A stretch of DNA of 64,000 bases from CAUZIB01 sp963663925 (GCA_965237405.1 OZ250139.1:2666001-2730000); one strand, 5' to 3'; positions 10,140 to 19,637 are shown, counted from the first letter of the stretch. Numbers and translations are program-made. Notes: generated by a model from the sequence alone, not told the origin.

Positions 10140-11315
10140 TTAATCAACCACCTTACGTAGGATCACCTCAACCGCGGTGGCCTGATGATCCCAGGTATAA
10201 CGTGACTCAGCTAGTAAGCGAGCGATGGGGCGGCTCCGGACCAGAGCGGCCCTGTTCGCAGCCAGTCCACTGAGTTGATCGGCTAGCCCGACAACGTTAC
10301 CGGCGGGATAAAAGCGCGCAACTGACGAGGGAATCAACGCACGCAACTCAGCGATATCGATCGTCACGATCGAAAGCCCAGCTGCGAGATACTCAAAAAT
10401 CTTGATCGGCGACCAAAACCAACCTAGTTTGAGCGCGGAAAACGCTGCAGGGTTAAACGGCGCCAAGCCCACATCAGCATCCGCAAAGTACTCCGGCACT
10501 CGATCGAACGGCACCTGTCCGATGAAATCAATCCGACCCAAAATCCCTGCCCTAGATGCCGCCTCGCGCGCTGCGACCCATCGTGGCCCTGTTCCCAGAC
10601 ACGTGACACGTAAGTCAACACCTCGATCCATACAGATAGCAACAGCCCGAACGAGATCTTCAGCTCCATGCCACGAACGAAAACTACTGGCATATACGCA
10701 CCGAAGCGGACCATTGTGGGTCGGGCTGGATGTCCCAGGACGAAACCGATCAATATCGACGCCGTTGGTCACGATAGTCACGCGGCTATGCATGTCTGGA
10801 GGGAGCAGATGCTTCGACGGCGCATAAACCGCGTCGCTCCATGTCAGTTGCCTACGCCGCCAACGATCGATCGGTCGCACAAGACTTATGCGATCCAAAC
10901 GATCGCGCCAAGACCCCGGATAGGGCCGAGCGGGCGAGTTGACCTCAAGCACGGACGGAATCCCAAGGCGGTGGGCAGCCCAGATGCCAGCCCCGCTGAA
11001 TGTATAGAAACGCTCCACGACGACGTCCGGCTCTACACTCCTCGCATGACGCTCCACCTCTGAAACTGCCGTCCACTCTAAGAACGGCCTCGGGCGTACC
11101 ATCTCGTGCATGTGAAGATGACCGGAGCCACACTCTTCGAGTGTCGCCGATGCTACGACACGGTCAGACGCCTCATCTCGAGGTGCCATGATGTGCACGT
11201 CGTGCCCTCGACGGCTCAGCCCTCGACATAGCTCAAGTACGTGAACGCTGCCGCCGTGGACTCCTGGGATCGGGGTATCGACTGCCGTGTAAAGAATCCT
11301 CACGTTCGCTGTCAC
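10140..11315 (-). CDS. Glycosyltransferase family 4
   Basis: 391 residues. The N-terminal strand RILYTAVDTPIPGVHGGSVH and the helix VLELCRGLSRRGHDVHIMAP are typical GT4. The donor half has CVYASSFRSWHGAEDLVRAV and YFADADVGLAPFNPAAFSAL. The WFWSPIKIFEYLAAGLSIV segment carries a single clear glutamate of the EX7E motif, like capsule GT4 enzymes. It is the first gene of the minus-strand run and is divergent from the plus-strand GT at 11375, so the 59-bp gap must hold both promoters. Confidence 0.85.
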   Translation of the reverse strand: MTANVRILYTAVDTPIPGVHGGSVHVLELCRGLSRRGHDVHIMAPRDEASDRVVASATLEECGSGHLHMHEMVRPRPFLEWTAVSEVERHARSVEPDVVVERFYTFSGAGIWAAHRLGIPSVLEVNSPARPYPGSWRDRLDRISLVRPIDRWRRRQLTWSDAVYAPSKHLLPPDMHSRVTIVTNGVDIDRFRPGTSSPTHNGPLRCVYASSFRSWHGAEDLVRAVAICMDRGVDLRVTCLGTGPRWVAAREAASRAGILGRIDFIGQVPFDRVPEYFADADVGLAPFNPAAFSALKLGWFWSPIKIFEYLAAGLSIVTIDIAELRALIPSSVARFYPAGNVVGLADQLSGLAANRAALVRSRPIARLLAESRYTWDHQATAVEVILRKVVD

Positions 11316-11374
11316 TATTCTAGTGGTCCGTATTACCTCTTTTCGTCCGGACCGCGAAAACGGCGCAGTATACT

Positions 11375-12745
11375 TTGAGACAAACGTTGCAACGAATCGC
11401 TTGGTTCACGCCTCTTACCCTCGGGTCGGATGGTCCACCATCCGGCAACCTCGAACTCATTACGCGTCTCTGTCAACACCATGCGGTGGATATCTTCACG
11501 GATACGGTGCCAACAGTCCTAAGCGACGATGCGTTCAACGTTTTCAGCGCGTATGACTTCGTGTGGAAACACACGCTACGGCCGTACGACTTCACGATCT
11601 ACGAGATCGCTGATACTCCGAGACACGGTTTCGTCTGGCCATATCTTGTTCGGTATCCCGGCCTTGTCGTCTTACACGATGACCGGTTGCATCGCCTGCG
11701 TGGCGGTGCGCTACGTGAGTTGCGACGACCAACGGAGTATCGGGCAGAGTTCCTTTACTGCCACCCTGACGCCGATTCCATAGTTCCAGAGCTCGGACTG
11801 GCCGGACTGCTCGGGGCAGCAGCTGATATCTGGCCGATGCGACGAATCGTTCTCGAATGTAGTCGGTTGGTAGTTGTTGATAATCGCTGGCGGGCCGAAA
11901 TGCTGCAACACGAAGCGTCACATGACCGTTTCCGGGTCATCCAACCAGGTGTATCCAAGCCCGTGATAGCAGCCGATGAGCGTACGGCACTTCGTGCAGC
12001 GCATGGTATCTCCGCCGAGAGCGTGGTCTGTGCATCGTTCGGCCGAATCGGACCCCAACGACGAATCACGTCGATTCTTGAGGCTGTCTCTGCTCTGGGC
12101 GAAACCACCCTACACATACTAGCGTGCGGCCAAGTCGATAACGGGTACGACCCATTCCGCGAAGCCGAAATGCTTGGTGTGGCTGACCGGTTCACCCTTG
12201 TGTCCGACGCCGACGACCAGCAATGGCTCCACTACCTCGCTGTCGCCGATGCTGCGCTCTGTCTCCAGTGGCCGGACAGCTCTGAGGTCATTAAGCCGTG
12301 GTTGCACTGCCTTGCGTACGGATTACCGACAGTCGTTACTGACCGCGCGGACTTTGTCAACATCCCCACTCTCGATCCACGGAACTGGCAGGTGCAGTGC
12401 GTGAGATCGTTGGGGCAAGACAGCACTACGCTGCCCCCTGAACCGGCTATCGTAAGCATCGACATCGTCGACGAGCTACATTCCCTAAGGATTGCGCTCC
12501 GTTGGATGGCAGAAAATCCGCAATTTCGAGCTCAGTTGGCTGCCTCCAGCGTCACCCTCTGGCGTAATCAATTCAGTCTCGACCAGATGGTCAAGGGTTA
12601 CCTTGATGCGATTCAGGAAGCCCGAACAGTCCCATCGATGGAAACGCGGCCGAACGACTTGCCACCGCACTTGCTCGAAGATGGCACCACCCACGTCAGG
12701 TCATTGCTCGGATCCTTGGGGGTGAAGTACGCTCTTTATACTTGA
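11375..12745 (+). CDS. Glycosyltransferase (GT4-like), translationally coupled to thiS
   Basis: 456 residues from a TTG start. It contains FASFGRIGPQRR-type donor-domain entry (CASFGRIGPQRRITSILEAV), LHILACGQVDNG and KPWLHCLAYGLPTVVTDRAD, where the usual EX7E loop is modified. The N-terminal half has TIYEIADTPRHGFVWPYL, like GTs that read out lipid-linked acceptors. Its last codons overlap the TTG of thiS (TTGA), so translation of thiS is probably coupled to it. Function in glycan assembly is inferred from fold and context. Confidence 0.75.
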   Translation: MRQTLQRIAWFTPLTLGSDGPPSGNLELITRLCQHHAVDIFTDTVPTVLSDDAFNVFSAYDFVWKHTLRPYDFTIYEIADTPRHGFVWPYLVRYPGLVVLHDDRLHRLRGGALRELRRPTEYRAEFLYCHPDADSIVPELGLAGLLGAAADIWPMRRIVLECSRLVVVDNRWRAEMLQHEASHDRFRVIQPGVSKPVIAADERTALRAAHGISAESVVCASFGRIGPQRRITSILEAVSALGETTLHILACGQVDNGYDPFREAEMLGVADRFTLVSDADDQQWLHYLAVADAALCLQWPDSSEVIKPWLHCLAYGLPTVVTDRADFVNIPTLDPRNWQVQCVRSLGQDSTTLPPEPAIVSIDIVDELHSLRIALRWMAENPQFRAQLAASSVTLWRNQFSLDQMVKGYLDAIQEARTVPSMETRPNDLPPHLLEDGTTHVRSLLGSLGVKYALYT

Positions 12746-12945
12746 AGATCACACTCAACGGCGATCCATATTCGATCCCCGGCCCACTGTCAGTAGACGA
12801 GTTATTGGCGCAACTAAACATTAATCCCCAAGGGGTCGCTATTGAGCACAACCTGGTCGTTGTCAAGCACCGGGCCTACGGATCAACGCTCGTCACAGAG
12901 GGCGACGAGGTAGAGATCGTGAACTTTGTTGGTGGAGGACAATGA
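12742..12945 (+). CDS. thiS: ThiS sulfur carrier protein with an extra C-terminal Gln
   Basis: 67 residues with the ubiquitin-like pattern MKITLNGDPYSIPGPLSVDE, then VAIEHNLVVV and DEVEIVNFVGGGQ. ThiS is adenylated and thiocarboxylated on its C-terminal glycine and donates sulfur to thiazole synthase. Most family members end in GG; here the frame reads GGGQ before TGA. The start is TTG, overlapping the stop of the upstream GT; the stop overlaps the thiG ATG. The terminal Gln would have to be removed, or the carrier be inactive; see the separate finding. Confidence 0.93.
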   Translation: MKITLNGDPYSIPGPLSVDELLAQLNINPQGVAIEHNLVVVKHRAYGSTLVTEGDEVEIVNFVGGGQ

Positions 12946-13718
12946 AAGATCCCCTGACGATTGCGGGCCGAAGTTTTAACTCCCGCCTCATCGTGGGTAC
13001 GGGCAAGTACCCAACTTTTTCCGCGATGGTGTTGGCACACGAAGCTTCTGGCGCGGAAATGGTCACCGTCGCGGTCCGTCGCGTCAACATCAACGACCAA
13101 ACCAAGGAATCGCTGCTCGACTACATCGACACCGATAAGTACACCTTGCTCCCCAACACCGCAGGCTGCTACACAGCAGATGAGGCGGTCCGAACCGCTC
13201 ACCTTGCTCGCGAGGCGGGTTTGTCGAACTGGGTAAAACTGGAGGTTATTGGCGACAAGACAACGTTATTCCCTGACAACGAGGCTCTTCTTGAGGCAAC
13301 ACACAGCCTCGTCAAGGACAATTTCGTAGTGCTGCCATATACAAACGATGACCCTGTCGTCTGTCGAAAACTTGAAGACGCTGGCGCAGCTGCGGTTATG
13401 CCACTCGGTGCGCCGATTGGGTCAGGTCTCGGCATTCAGAACCGCCACAATATCAGCATTATTAGAGAGTTCTCTAGTATTCCTGTGATTATCGACGCGG
13501 GCGTTGGAACGCCGTCCGATGCCGCGCTTGCAATGGAACTAGGTTTGGATGCGGTGCTAATGAATACTGGGATCGCCGGTGCTCAAGACGTCGTCGCGAT
13601 GGCCAACGCGATGCGCTTAGCAGTCGAAGCTGGCCGTCTTGGCTTTCTTGCTGGGCGAATTCCACGCAAGCGATACGCATCAGCTAGTAGCTCGCTTGAA
13701 GGCACCATTTCGCGTTAG
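12942..13718 (+). CDS. thiG: Thiazole synthase ThiG
   Basis: 258 residues, the usual length. It begins KDPLTIAGRSFNSRLIVGTG; the Schiff-base lysine lies in NWVKLEVIGDK and phosphate binding in MPLGAPIGSGLGIQN, VIIDAGVGTPSDA and VLMNTGIAGAQD. It makes the thiazole phosphate of thiamine from deoxyxylulose 5-phosphate, ThiS thiocarboxylate and a glycine-derived imine. GGAGG within the 3' end of thiS is its ribosome binding site and the ATGA overlap implies coupling. No other thi gene is in the window, so the rest of the pathway is elsewhere. Confidence 0.97.
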   Translation: MKDPLTIAGRSFNSRLIVGTGKYPTFSAMVLAHEASGAEMVTVAVRRVNINDQTKESLLDYIDTDKYTLLPNTAGCYTADEAVRTAHLAREAGLSNWVKLEVIGDKTTLFPDNEALLEATHSLVKDNFVVLPYTNDDPVVCRKLEDAGAAAVMPLGAPIGSGLGIQNRHNISIIREFSSIPVIIDAGVGTPSDAALAMELGLDAVLMNTGIAGAQDVVAMANAMRLAVEAGRLGFLAGRIPRKRYASASSSLEGTISR

Positions 13719-13769
13719 TGTTCAGGGTGCAAATTTCGTGGTCATCGAAGTAAGTCGAACAACAATACC

Positions 13770-15241
13770 GTGACACGGGATCCTCAGCACTCAGTCAATA
13801 ATCCGTTCACTCGCCCGTTCACTCAAACGGTCGAACTGGAGGACCTCGCACAACTCAAGCGCGAGTGCGCGGAGGCCCACGCCAGCTACAACGCAGCGTT
13901 GACTACCCTTGACGCTACAATCCAGCAACTGCGGGATCTGCCGCCACCACCGACTCGTTACGATGACCACCAGATTGCCACGCTCAACAAACACTGGAAT
14001 CTATTCGACCCGGCACCGACCGGCTGGCGACGGCTCGTCCATCTGCTTATTTGGCCGTTAGTGGGTCAGCTGTTCGACCGTCAGCAGACGTTCAACTCGA
14101 CGCTCGTGGATCACATTAACCGGAACGTCGCGTTTCACCGTGAGGTAAGTGATTCCGCAACAAGCACGCTTACGGTGCTGCACGAAGAGCTCGTCAAGAC
14201 AGTGGTATTCCAATCGCGCCTTATCCAGTTTCTCCAACAGATCACGCTGTACGTGGATACGAAGGACCGAGATCGTGCAGCTTCTGTCGCGGCAGCGGTT
14301 CACTCGTTGGCCGATGAAATGCGCAAGCGTTGGGACTCAACGACCGCATGGGAACGACGCCTTGAGTCCAAGGTTGAGGACCTACGGTCGACCACCGCCG
14401 TCGCTCATCGCGTGGCACAGACTCTCAAGCGTGAGCTGGAACAGCTGAACCGAAGCGAGACGACACCGGCGCGTAGCGAGGCACCATCGATGGTAACGTC
14501 TGATGCGGCAGGACTCTCACTAGACAGCTACAAGTACGTCGGGTTCGAAGACGCGTTTCGGGGCTCCACCGATGACATTCGGGAGCGCTTGGCGAGTTAC
14601 GTCCCGTATTTCCAAGACACAACCGAGGTACTAGACGCCGGATGCGGCCGAGGAGAATTTCTCGAGCTCCTCCGAGAACGTGGTGTGCCTTCGCTGGGCA
14701 TTGACCTAAATCGCGAGATGGTCGAGCAGTGTCAAGAGCTTGGCCTCACCGTTGATGTTGGTGACCTGCTCTCGTTCCTGCAGCGCCAGCCGGACAAGTC
14801 ACTGGGTGGGCTCTTTGCGTCACAGGTGGTCGAGCATCTGGAACCTGACTGGAACCTGACTATCTGCTAAAGGCATTGGATGCAGCGTTCCATAAACTCA
14901 GACCAGGATCGAAGATCATTCTTGAGACAATCAATGTCGCCTCATGGTCTGCCTTTTTTGAGAGCTACGTTCGAGACATTACGCACACGATGCCCTTGCA
15001 TCCGGAAACCCTCCGGTACCTTGTCACCGCAAGCGGCTTCCAGAAAGTGGAGATCGCGTTCAAGTCACCATGCGCTGAGCAGAATAAGCTGGAAAGTGTG
15101 CCCGCGCCCAGACCGGAAGATAGCCAACCGGTCCCGGTCTCGCTCAAAAACCTGATCGTGGCATTCAATGAAAATACCGAGAAACTCAACGCCTTGATGT
15201 TTACCGACCAGGACTACGCCATTATTGGCGAACGTCCATGA
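13770..15241 (+). pseudogene. Coiled-coil SAM methyltransferase, frame broken by an 11-bp tandem duplication
   Basis: The first frame (GTG 13770 to 14870) carries a helical/coiled-coil region of about 240 residues and then a class I methyltransferase core with EVLDAGCGRGEFLELLRERG and SLGIDLNREMVEQC. It then hits a stop. The second frame (14876-15241) continues the fold (KIILETINVASWSAFFESYV). Deleting one of two tandem ggaacctgact units at 14840-14861 restores VVEHLEPDYLLKALDAAFHK. Such proteins modify the chain end or length of O-antigens (WbdD/WbbD-like arrangement). The 3' end overlaps gmd tail to tail by 20 bp. Confidence 0.8.
14840..14861. repeat. 11-bp perfect tandem duplication (frameshift)
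   Basis: The unit ggaacctgact is present twice without spacer at 14840-14850 and 14851-14861. Removal of one unit restores the reading frame of the methyltransferase in the middle of its VVEHLEP motif, so the duplication is recent relative to the gene. Confidence 0.95.
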
Positions 15242-16223
15242 AACCCGGTGTCGGCCGACCGGGCGATGCCAGTCGCTTCATGTCCGCGTCCACCATCATG
15301 CAAACTAGCTCGGCGAAATCAACGGTGGGTGTCCAACCGAGCACTTCACGCGCCTTCGAAGAATCGCCGACCAAGTGATCCACCTCGGCGCGACGCAGGA
15401 GGGCAGGATCCGTGTCCACGTGTTCTTGCCAATCGAGCCCTACGTGGGAAAACGCCGTCTGCACCAAGTCACGGACGGAGTGACTCACCCCGGTCGAAAC
15501 GACATAATCGCTCGCCGTTTCCTGCTGCAACATTAGCCACATCGCGTGAACATAGTCACCGGCGTAGCCCCAATCCCGATGCGCGGCCAGATTACCGAGG
15601 GAAAGTCTTTCGGCTAACCCCAACTTAACCCGCGCGACACCTTCAGAAACCTTTCGCGTGACGAACTCAAGACCACGTCGCGGCGACTCGTGATTGAAAA
15701 GGATGCCTGAAACCGCGAACAGGTCATAGCTCTCGCGATAGTTGACTGTGATGTAGTGCGCAAAGACCTTGGAAACGCCGTACGGACTGCGTGGATAAAA
15801 TGGAGTTGCCTCGGTTTGAGGCGTCTCGCGTGCCTTGCCGTACATTTCGCTTGACGACGCCTGATAGAAACGGATCGAGGTGTCGACCTGGCGCAGCGCC
15901 TCAAGTACGCGCGTCACACCCTGGGCGTTGTACTCGCCCGTCAGCATCGGCTGATCCCAGGAAGCCGGAACAAACGACATTGCGGCTAGGTTATAGACCT
16001 CGTGTGGTCGTACGTCATCGATAAGTTGAATCAGCGAGAGCTGATCTAACAGGTCGGCCCGACGGAGTTCGATTTTACCGAGTATGTGTTCAATGCGCCA
16101 GTGGTTGGGTGCACTCAGCCGTCGCACCGCCCCAACGACTTCGTACCTCTTCTGTAACAGTAGTTCGGCAAGATAGGAGCCGTCCTGCCCAGTGATACCA
16201 GTAATGAGTGCACGTTTGGACAT
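15222..16223 (-). CDS. gmd: GDP-mannose 4,6-dehydratase
   Basis: 333 residues of the extended SDR family. It opens with ALITGITGQDGSYLAELLLQ, the Gmd-specific GxTGQDGS nucleotide loop. The active site is in FYQASSSEMYGKARETPQTE (Ser/Thr, Glu) and PYGVSKVFAHYITVNYRE (YxxxK), and the GDP-mannose site in GNLAAHRDWGYAGDYV. It converts GDP-mannose to GDP-4-keto-6-deoxymannose, precursor of GDP-rhamnose, fucose or perosamine; no reductase or aminotransferase for the GDP sugar is next to it. It is 11 bp downstream of the UDP-sugar dehydrogenase on the same strand. Confidence 0.95.
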   Translation of the reverse strand: MSKRALITGITGQDGSYLAELLLQKRYEVVGAVRRLSAPNHWRIEHILGKIELRRADLLDQLSLIQLIDDVRPHEVYNLAAMSFVPASWDQPMLTGEYNAQGVTRVLEALRQVDTSIRFYQASSSEMYGKARETPQTEATPFYPRSPYGVSKVFAHYITVNYRESYDLFAVSGILFNHESPRRGLEFVTRKVSEGVARVKLGLAERLSLGNLAAHRDWGYAGDYVHAMWLMLQQETASDYVVSTGVSHSVRDLVQTAFSHVGLDWQEHVDTDPALLRRAEVDHLVGDSSKAREVLGWTPTVDFAELVCMMVDADMKRLASPGRPTPGFMDVRQ

Positions 16224-16234
16224 GGGACTCTATT

Positions 16235-17536
16235 TCACAAACGAAAGATGTTGCCGTCAGCATGGCCTTTGAGCGCGTTGCGCGTATCAACTACCACGGG
16301 TGCGCGCCTGGCGATGTCCGTAAAGTCGAACTCGCGGTGATCGGTTGTGATCACAGCGCAGTCGATACCTGTCGTCAGCGCCTCGGCTGGCGCCACCGCA
16401 TCGAGCATGATCGTTTTGTCCGCGAGTCGTGGCACGTAGGGGTCGCTATAACTGAGCGTCGCACCGCGCTCCTGCAAGAGCAGCGCGATATCGAGAGCGG
16501 GCGACTCTCGGATATCACCCACGTTAGGTTTATACGTCACACCAAACAGGTGCACACGCGATCCCTTAATCGCTCGTGACCGACTATTAAGTGCCTCAGT
16601 AATGCGTTCGACAACGTATCGTGGCATTCCAGCATTAATATGTCCGGCCAACTCGATGAAACGACTCTCGCAGCCGGTCTGCTTCGCTTTCCAGCTCAGG
16701 TAAAAGGGATCAACCGGAATGCAGTGACCACCTAAACCTGGGCCAGGATAGAACGGCATAAACCCAAAGGGCTTACTCTTCGCAGCATCAATAACCTCCC
16801 ACACATCGACACCAATCCGCCGACACATCACCGCAAGCTCGTTGGCAAGCCCGATATTAACGGCCCGGAAGGTGTTCTCGAGCAGCTTGACCATCTCGGC
16901 AACAGTCGTCGAGGACACCGGAATCACTGAATCGACAACCTGCTGGTACAGCACGGTAGCAACTTCGGTTGAGACATCGTTAACGCCACCTACGACCTTA
17001 GGAATATTTCGCGTATTCCACTTCGTGTTTCCAGGATCGATACGCTCGGGTGAAAATGCGAGGTAGAAATCAATTCCAGCGCGCAGACCCTGGGCTTCGA
17101 GTTTCGGCCGCACGACCTCTTCAACGGTTCCCGGGTAGGTGGTCGACTCAAGAATAACGAGCTGTCCGGCACGAAGATGCCCGGCGATCTCATCGACGGC
17201 CGACACGACATAAGATAAGTCGGGATCACCCGTCTTGCGCAGCGGCGTTGGAACGCAAATATCGATGGTGTCGACTGTGGCAAGCTCATCAAAATCGTTG
17301 GTTGCGTGCAAAAGCCCGGCCCGCGTGACAGTTTCAACGTCCGCCGCGACCACGTCTCCGATGTAGGACTCGCCACGGTTGATCCGATCAACTTTGTCAC
17401 AGTCAATTTCGAACGCCGTCGTGCGTAGACCTGCCTTCGCGAACTCGACCGCTAAAGGTAATCCGACGTAACCCAGACCGATCACACCGACATGCGATTC
17501 ACCCGCACGGATCTTGTTACGTAACGCTTCGCTCAC
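16235..17536 (-). CDS. Nucleotide-sugar 6-dehydrogenase (UDP-HexNAc dehydrogenase, WbpA/WecC/TviB type)
   Basis: 433 residues. Rossmann loop VGVIGLGYVGLPLAVEFAKA at the N-terminus, ILESTTYPGTVEEVV and LAFSPERIDPGN in the linker, and the catalytic cysteine in PGPGLGGHCIPVDPFYLSWK. The C-terminal NAD/UDP domain has LFGVTYKPNVGDIRESPALD. The PGNxxWNTRN stretch and overall length match UDP-N-acetylglucosamine or -mannosamine 6-dehydrogenases rather than UDP-glucose dehydrogenase. It oxidises C6 of the sugar to a uronic acid with two NAD+. Likely first gene of a short operon with gmd. Confidence 0.92.
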   Translation of the reverse strand: MSEALRNKIRAGESHVGVIGLGYVGLPLAVEFAKAGLRTTAFEIDCDKVDRINRGESYIGDVVAADVETVTRAGLLHATNDFDELATVDTIDICVPTPLRKTGDPDLSYVVSAVDEIAGHLRAGQLVILESTTYPGTVEEVVRPKLEAQGLRAGIDFYLAFSPERIDPGNTKWNTRNIPKVVGGVNDVSTEVATVLYQQVVDSVIPVSSTTVAEMVKLLENTFRAVNIGLANELAVMCRRIGVDVWEVIDAAKSKPFGFMPFYPGPGLGGHCIPVDPFYLSWKAKQTGCESRFIELAGHINAGMPRYVVERITEALNSRSRAIKGSRVHLFGVTYKPNVGDIRESPALDIALLLQERGATLSYSDPYVPRLADKTIMLDAVAPAEALTTGIDCAVITTDHREFDFTDIARRAPVVVDTRNALKGHADGNIFRL

Positions 17537-17650
17537 ACTCTTTCACCCAATATACGTCCCTAGACCCTATCTCGTGAATGCCGTTAAATTCGGTCACCGA
17601 TACACACCGTGCAACCGTAGCTAGATTCTAGTCTACGATTAAACCCGTAC

Positions 17651-18751
17651 ATGGAACGGATCGAGGTTGCGGTGATCGGGGGTGGTGTCATAGGACTCGC
17701 CACAGCGTGTGCCGTGGGTGCACGCGGTTTCGCGGTCTGTCTGTTCGAGCGGCACCCTCGCTTCGGGGTTGAGGCCAGCACACACAACAGTGGCGTCATC
17801 CATGCCGGTCTCTACTACCCCGCGAACTCGCTGAAGGCTGAGTTTTGCGTCGAGGGACGCGAACGGCTTTACCGCTTTTGCCACGACCACGATATTCCCC
17901 ACGCACGCACCGGGAAACTCATTGTGGCCAGCGAACCCGATGACATGCCTCACCTGGAGGCACTCGCCACCCGCGGGCGAACGAATGGGGTCGATGACCT
18001 CGAGATCATCGACGTGTCGCGCATGCGTCGCATCGAGCCGCACGTCCGGGGTCACGCGGCCATCTGGTCACCGTCGTCAGGTATCGTCGAAACCGAAGCG
18101 CTGGTTCGAACTCTGGCGCACGTGGCAAGCAACCGAGGCGTGTACACGTTGCCTGACACCGCCGTCGTCTCGGGGAAAAGCTCCTTAGACGGAATTGAAC
18201 TCGAGACTACACGAGAGCGCGTTGTTGCTCGGGCCGTCGTCAACGCCGCTGGGCTGTACGCGGATGAGGTCTCAATGGCGATCGGAGGCGAGCACTTTCA
18301 GATCTTCCCCGTTCGCGGCGAATACGCAGAGCTGACACCGCCTGCATGTCACCTGATTACGCGCCCAGTGTATCCGCTCCCCAACCCTTCCGGTCTTGGC
18401 CTCGGCCTGCACTTGACTCGAACAGTTTGGGGAGGCGTGACATTGGGACCGACCGCGACCGTTCAATCCGATAAGAAGGATTACGAGAGGTCCCGTCTAC
18501 CAGTCGACCATTTTCTTGAATCCGCACGCCGATTGGTCCCTGAGTTAAACGTACATGACCTAAAACTAGCCGGTACCGGTATCCAGGCAAAACTCGCGAA
18601 ACCCGACGGAACCTTCGCGGACTTCCTGGTCCGTCGTGACACAAAAGTCCCTACGTTAATTCAGGCAGCTGGGATCGATTCGCCGGGGCTCACGTCGTGC
18701 TTGGCAATTGCGGAGCACGTGGCAACACTAGTCGACACTACACTACGATGA
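17651..18751 (+). CDS. L-2-hydroxyglutarate oxidase-like FAD-dependent oxidoreductase
   Basis: 366 residues of the DAO superfamily. The N-terminal EVAVIGGGVIGLATACAV binds FAD. STHNSGVIHAGLYYPANSLK and the C-terminal QAAGIDSPGLTSCLAIAEHV are the signature blocks of LhgO/L2HGDH. Members oxidise L-2-hydroxyglutarate to 2-oxoglutarate. It stands alone on the plus strand between minus-strand blocks, with only 20 bp to the convergent rfbD gene. Its presence inside a polysaccharide locus is unexplained; metabolite repair is the usual role. Confidence 0.88.
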   Translation: MERIEVAVIGGGVIGLATACAVGARGFAVCLFERHPRFGVEASTHNSGVIHAGLYYPANSLKAEFCVEGRERLYRFCHDHDIPHARTGKLIVASEPDDMPHLEALATRGRTNGVDDLEIIDVSRMRRIEPHVRGHAAIWSPSSGIVETEALVRTLAHVASNRGVYTLPDTAVVSGKSSLDGIELETTRERVVARAVVNAAGLYADEVSMAIGGEHFQIFPVRGEYAELTPPACHLITRPVYPLPNPSGLGLGLHLTRTVWGGVTLGPTATVQSDKKDYERSRLPVDHFLESARRLVPELNVHDLKLAGTGIQAKLAKPDGTFADFLVRRDTKVPTLIQAAGIDSPGLTSCLAIAEHVATLVDTTLR

Positions 18752-18770
18752 CATCACTACGAAATAGACC

Positions 18771-19637
18771 CTAAGTCATTTCGAAACGCCGGGACGCGTA
18801 GCGGGCCACCGCGTCTTGCCAAGTCGGCATCGGAATGCCAACCGACGCAAGCTTGCTATTCGAGAGCGCGCAGAACAGCGGCCGGCAAGCCTTAAGCTTA
18901 AGGTCACCGAGTTTCACGGGAATCACACGGGCATCGCAATTGAGGCACCGAGCTAACTCCAACACCACTTCCATCCACGTCGCCATACCGGAAGCAACAC
19001 AGTGATACAGTCCCTGAGGGGGAGACGAAAGCAAAAGTGCCGCGGTGGCGTCAGCAACGTCGTCGACGTAGCTGGGTGAAACTGTGCGGTCGATGAACGC
19101 GCGAACCTCATGGCCATCCAGCATCGCCTCTGCTATCCGATCTAGACTGCCGCCACGGGTCCGACCCCCGTGAGCCTGGGCACCACCTCCAAACAGACTT
19201 TCGACGCGCAGCACGTAGTGCGCGGTCTCTCCTGCGAACCACTCTCCGAGCAGCTTTGATGTAGCGTAGACACTCTGTGGATTTGGAGGCGCATCTTCGC
19301 GATAGGGTTCCTTGCTCCTGCCATCGAACACAAAGTCAGTGCTGAAGTGGACAAGTGTCGCGCCGACCGTTGACGCCGCACGAGCCAGCGCCCGCACACC
19401 GAACGCATTCACCCTCATCGCTGTGACCGGATCGTCCTCGGCACTGTCAACGTCATTGTAGGCCGCACCGTTCACAATGGCCGTCGGGTGGATCTCCCGC
19501 ACACATTCTTGCACGTCGGAAAAGCAGGTCAGGTCAAGCTCGGATCGCGTAAGCGCCACGACGTGGTGCTCGGACCGAAGGCGCGCACGAACCGCGTACG
19601 CTAGCTGTCCATCCGCTCCGGTCACAAGCACGGTCAC
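18771..19637 (-). CDS. rfbD: dTDP-4-dehydrorhamnose reductase
   Basis: 288 residues of the SDR family. MTVLVTGADGQLAYAVRARL is the dinucleotide loop; VNGAAYNDVDSAEDDP is the RmlD block; LVHFSTDFVFDG and the YATSKLLGEW YxxxK motif form the active site. It reduces dTDP-4-keto-L-rhamnose to dTDP-L-rhamnose. The usual rfbA, rfbB and rfbC partners are absent from this window. The start overlaps the smpB stop (ATGA), so it is the tail of the housekeeping operon. Confidence 0.88.
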   Translation of the reverse strand: MTVLVTGADGQLAYAVRARLRSEHHVVALTRSELDLTCFSDVQECVREIHPTAIVNGAAYNDVDSAEDDPVTAMRVNAFGVRALARAASTVGATLVHFSTDFVFDGRSKEPYREDAPPNPQSVYATSKLLGEWFAGETAHYVLRVESLFGGGAQAHGGRTRGGSLDRIAEAMLDGHEVRAFIDRTVSPSYVDDVADATAALLLSSPPQGLYHCVASGMATWMEVVLELARCLNCDARVIPVKLGDLKLKACRPLFCALSNSKLASVGIPMPTWQDAVARYASRRFEMT

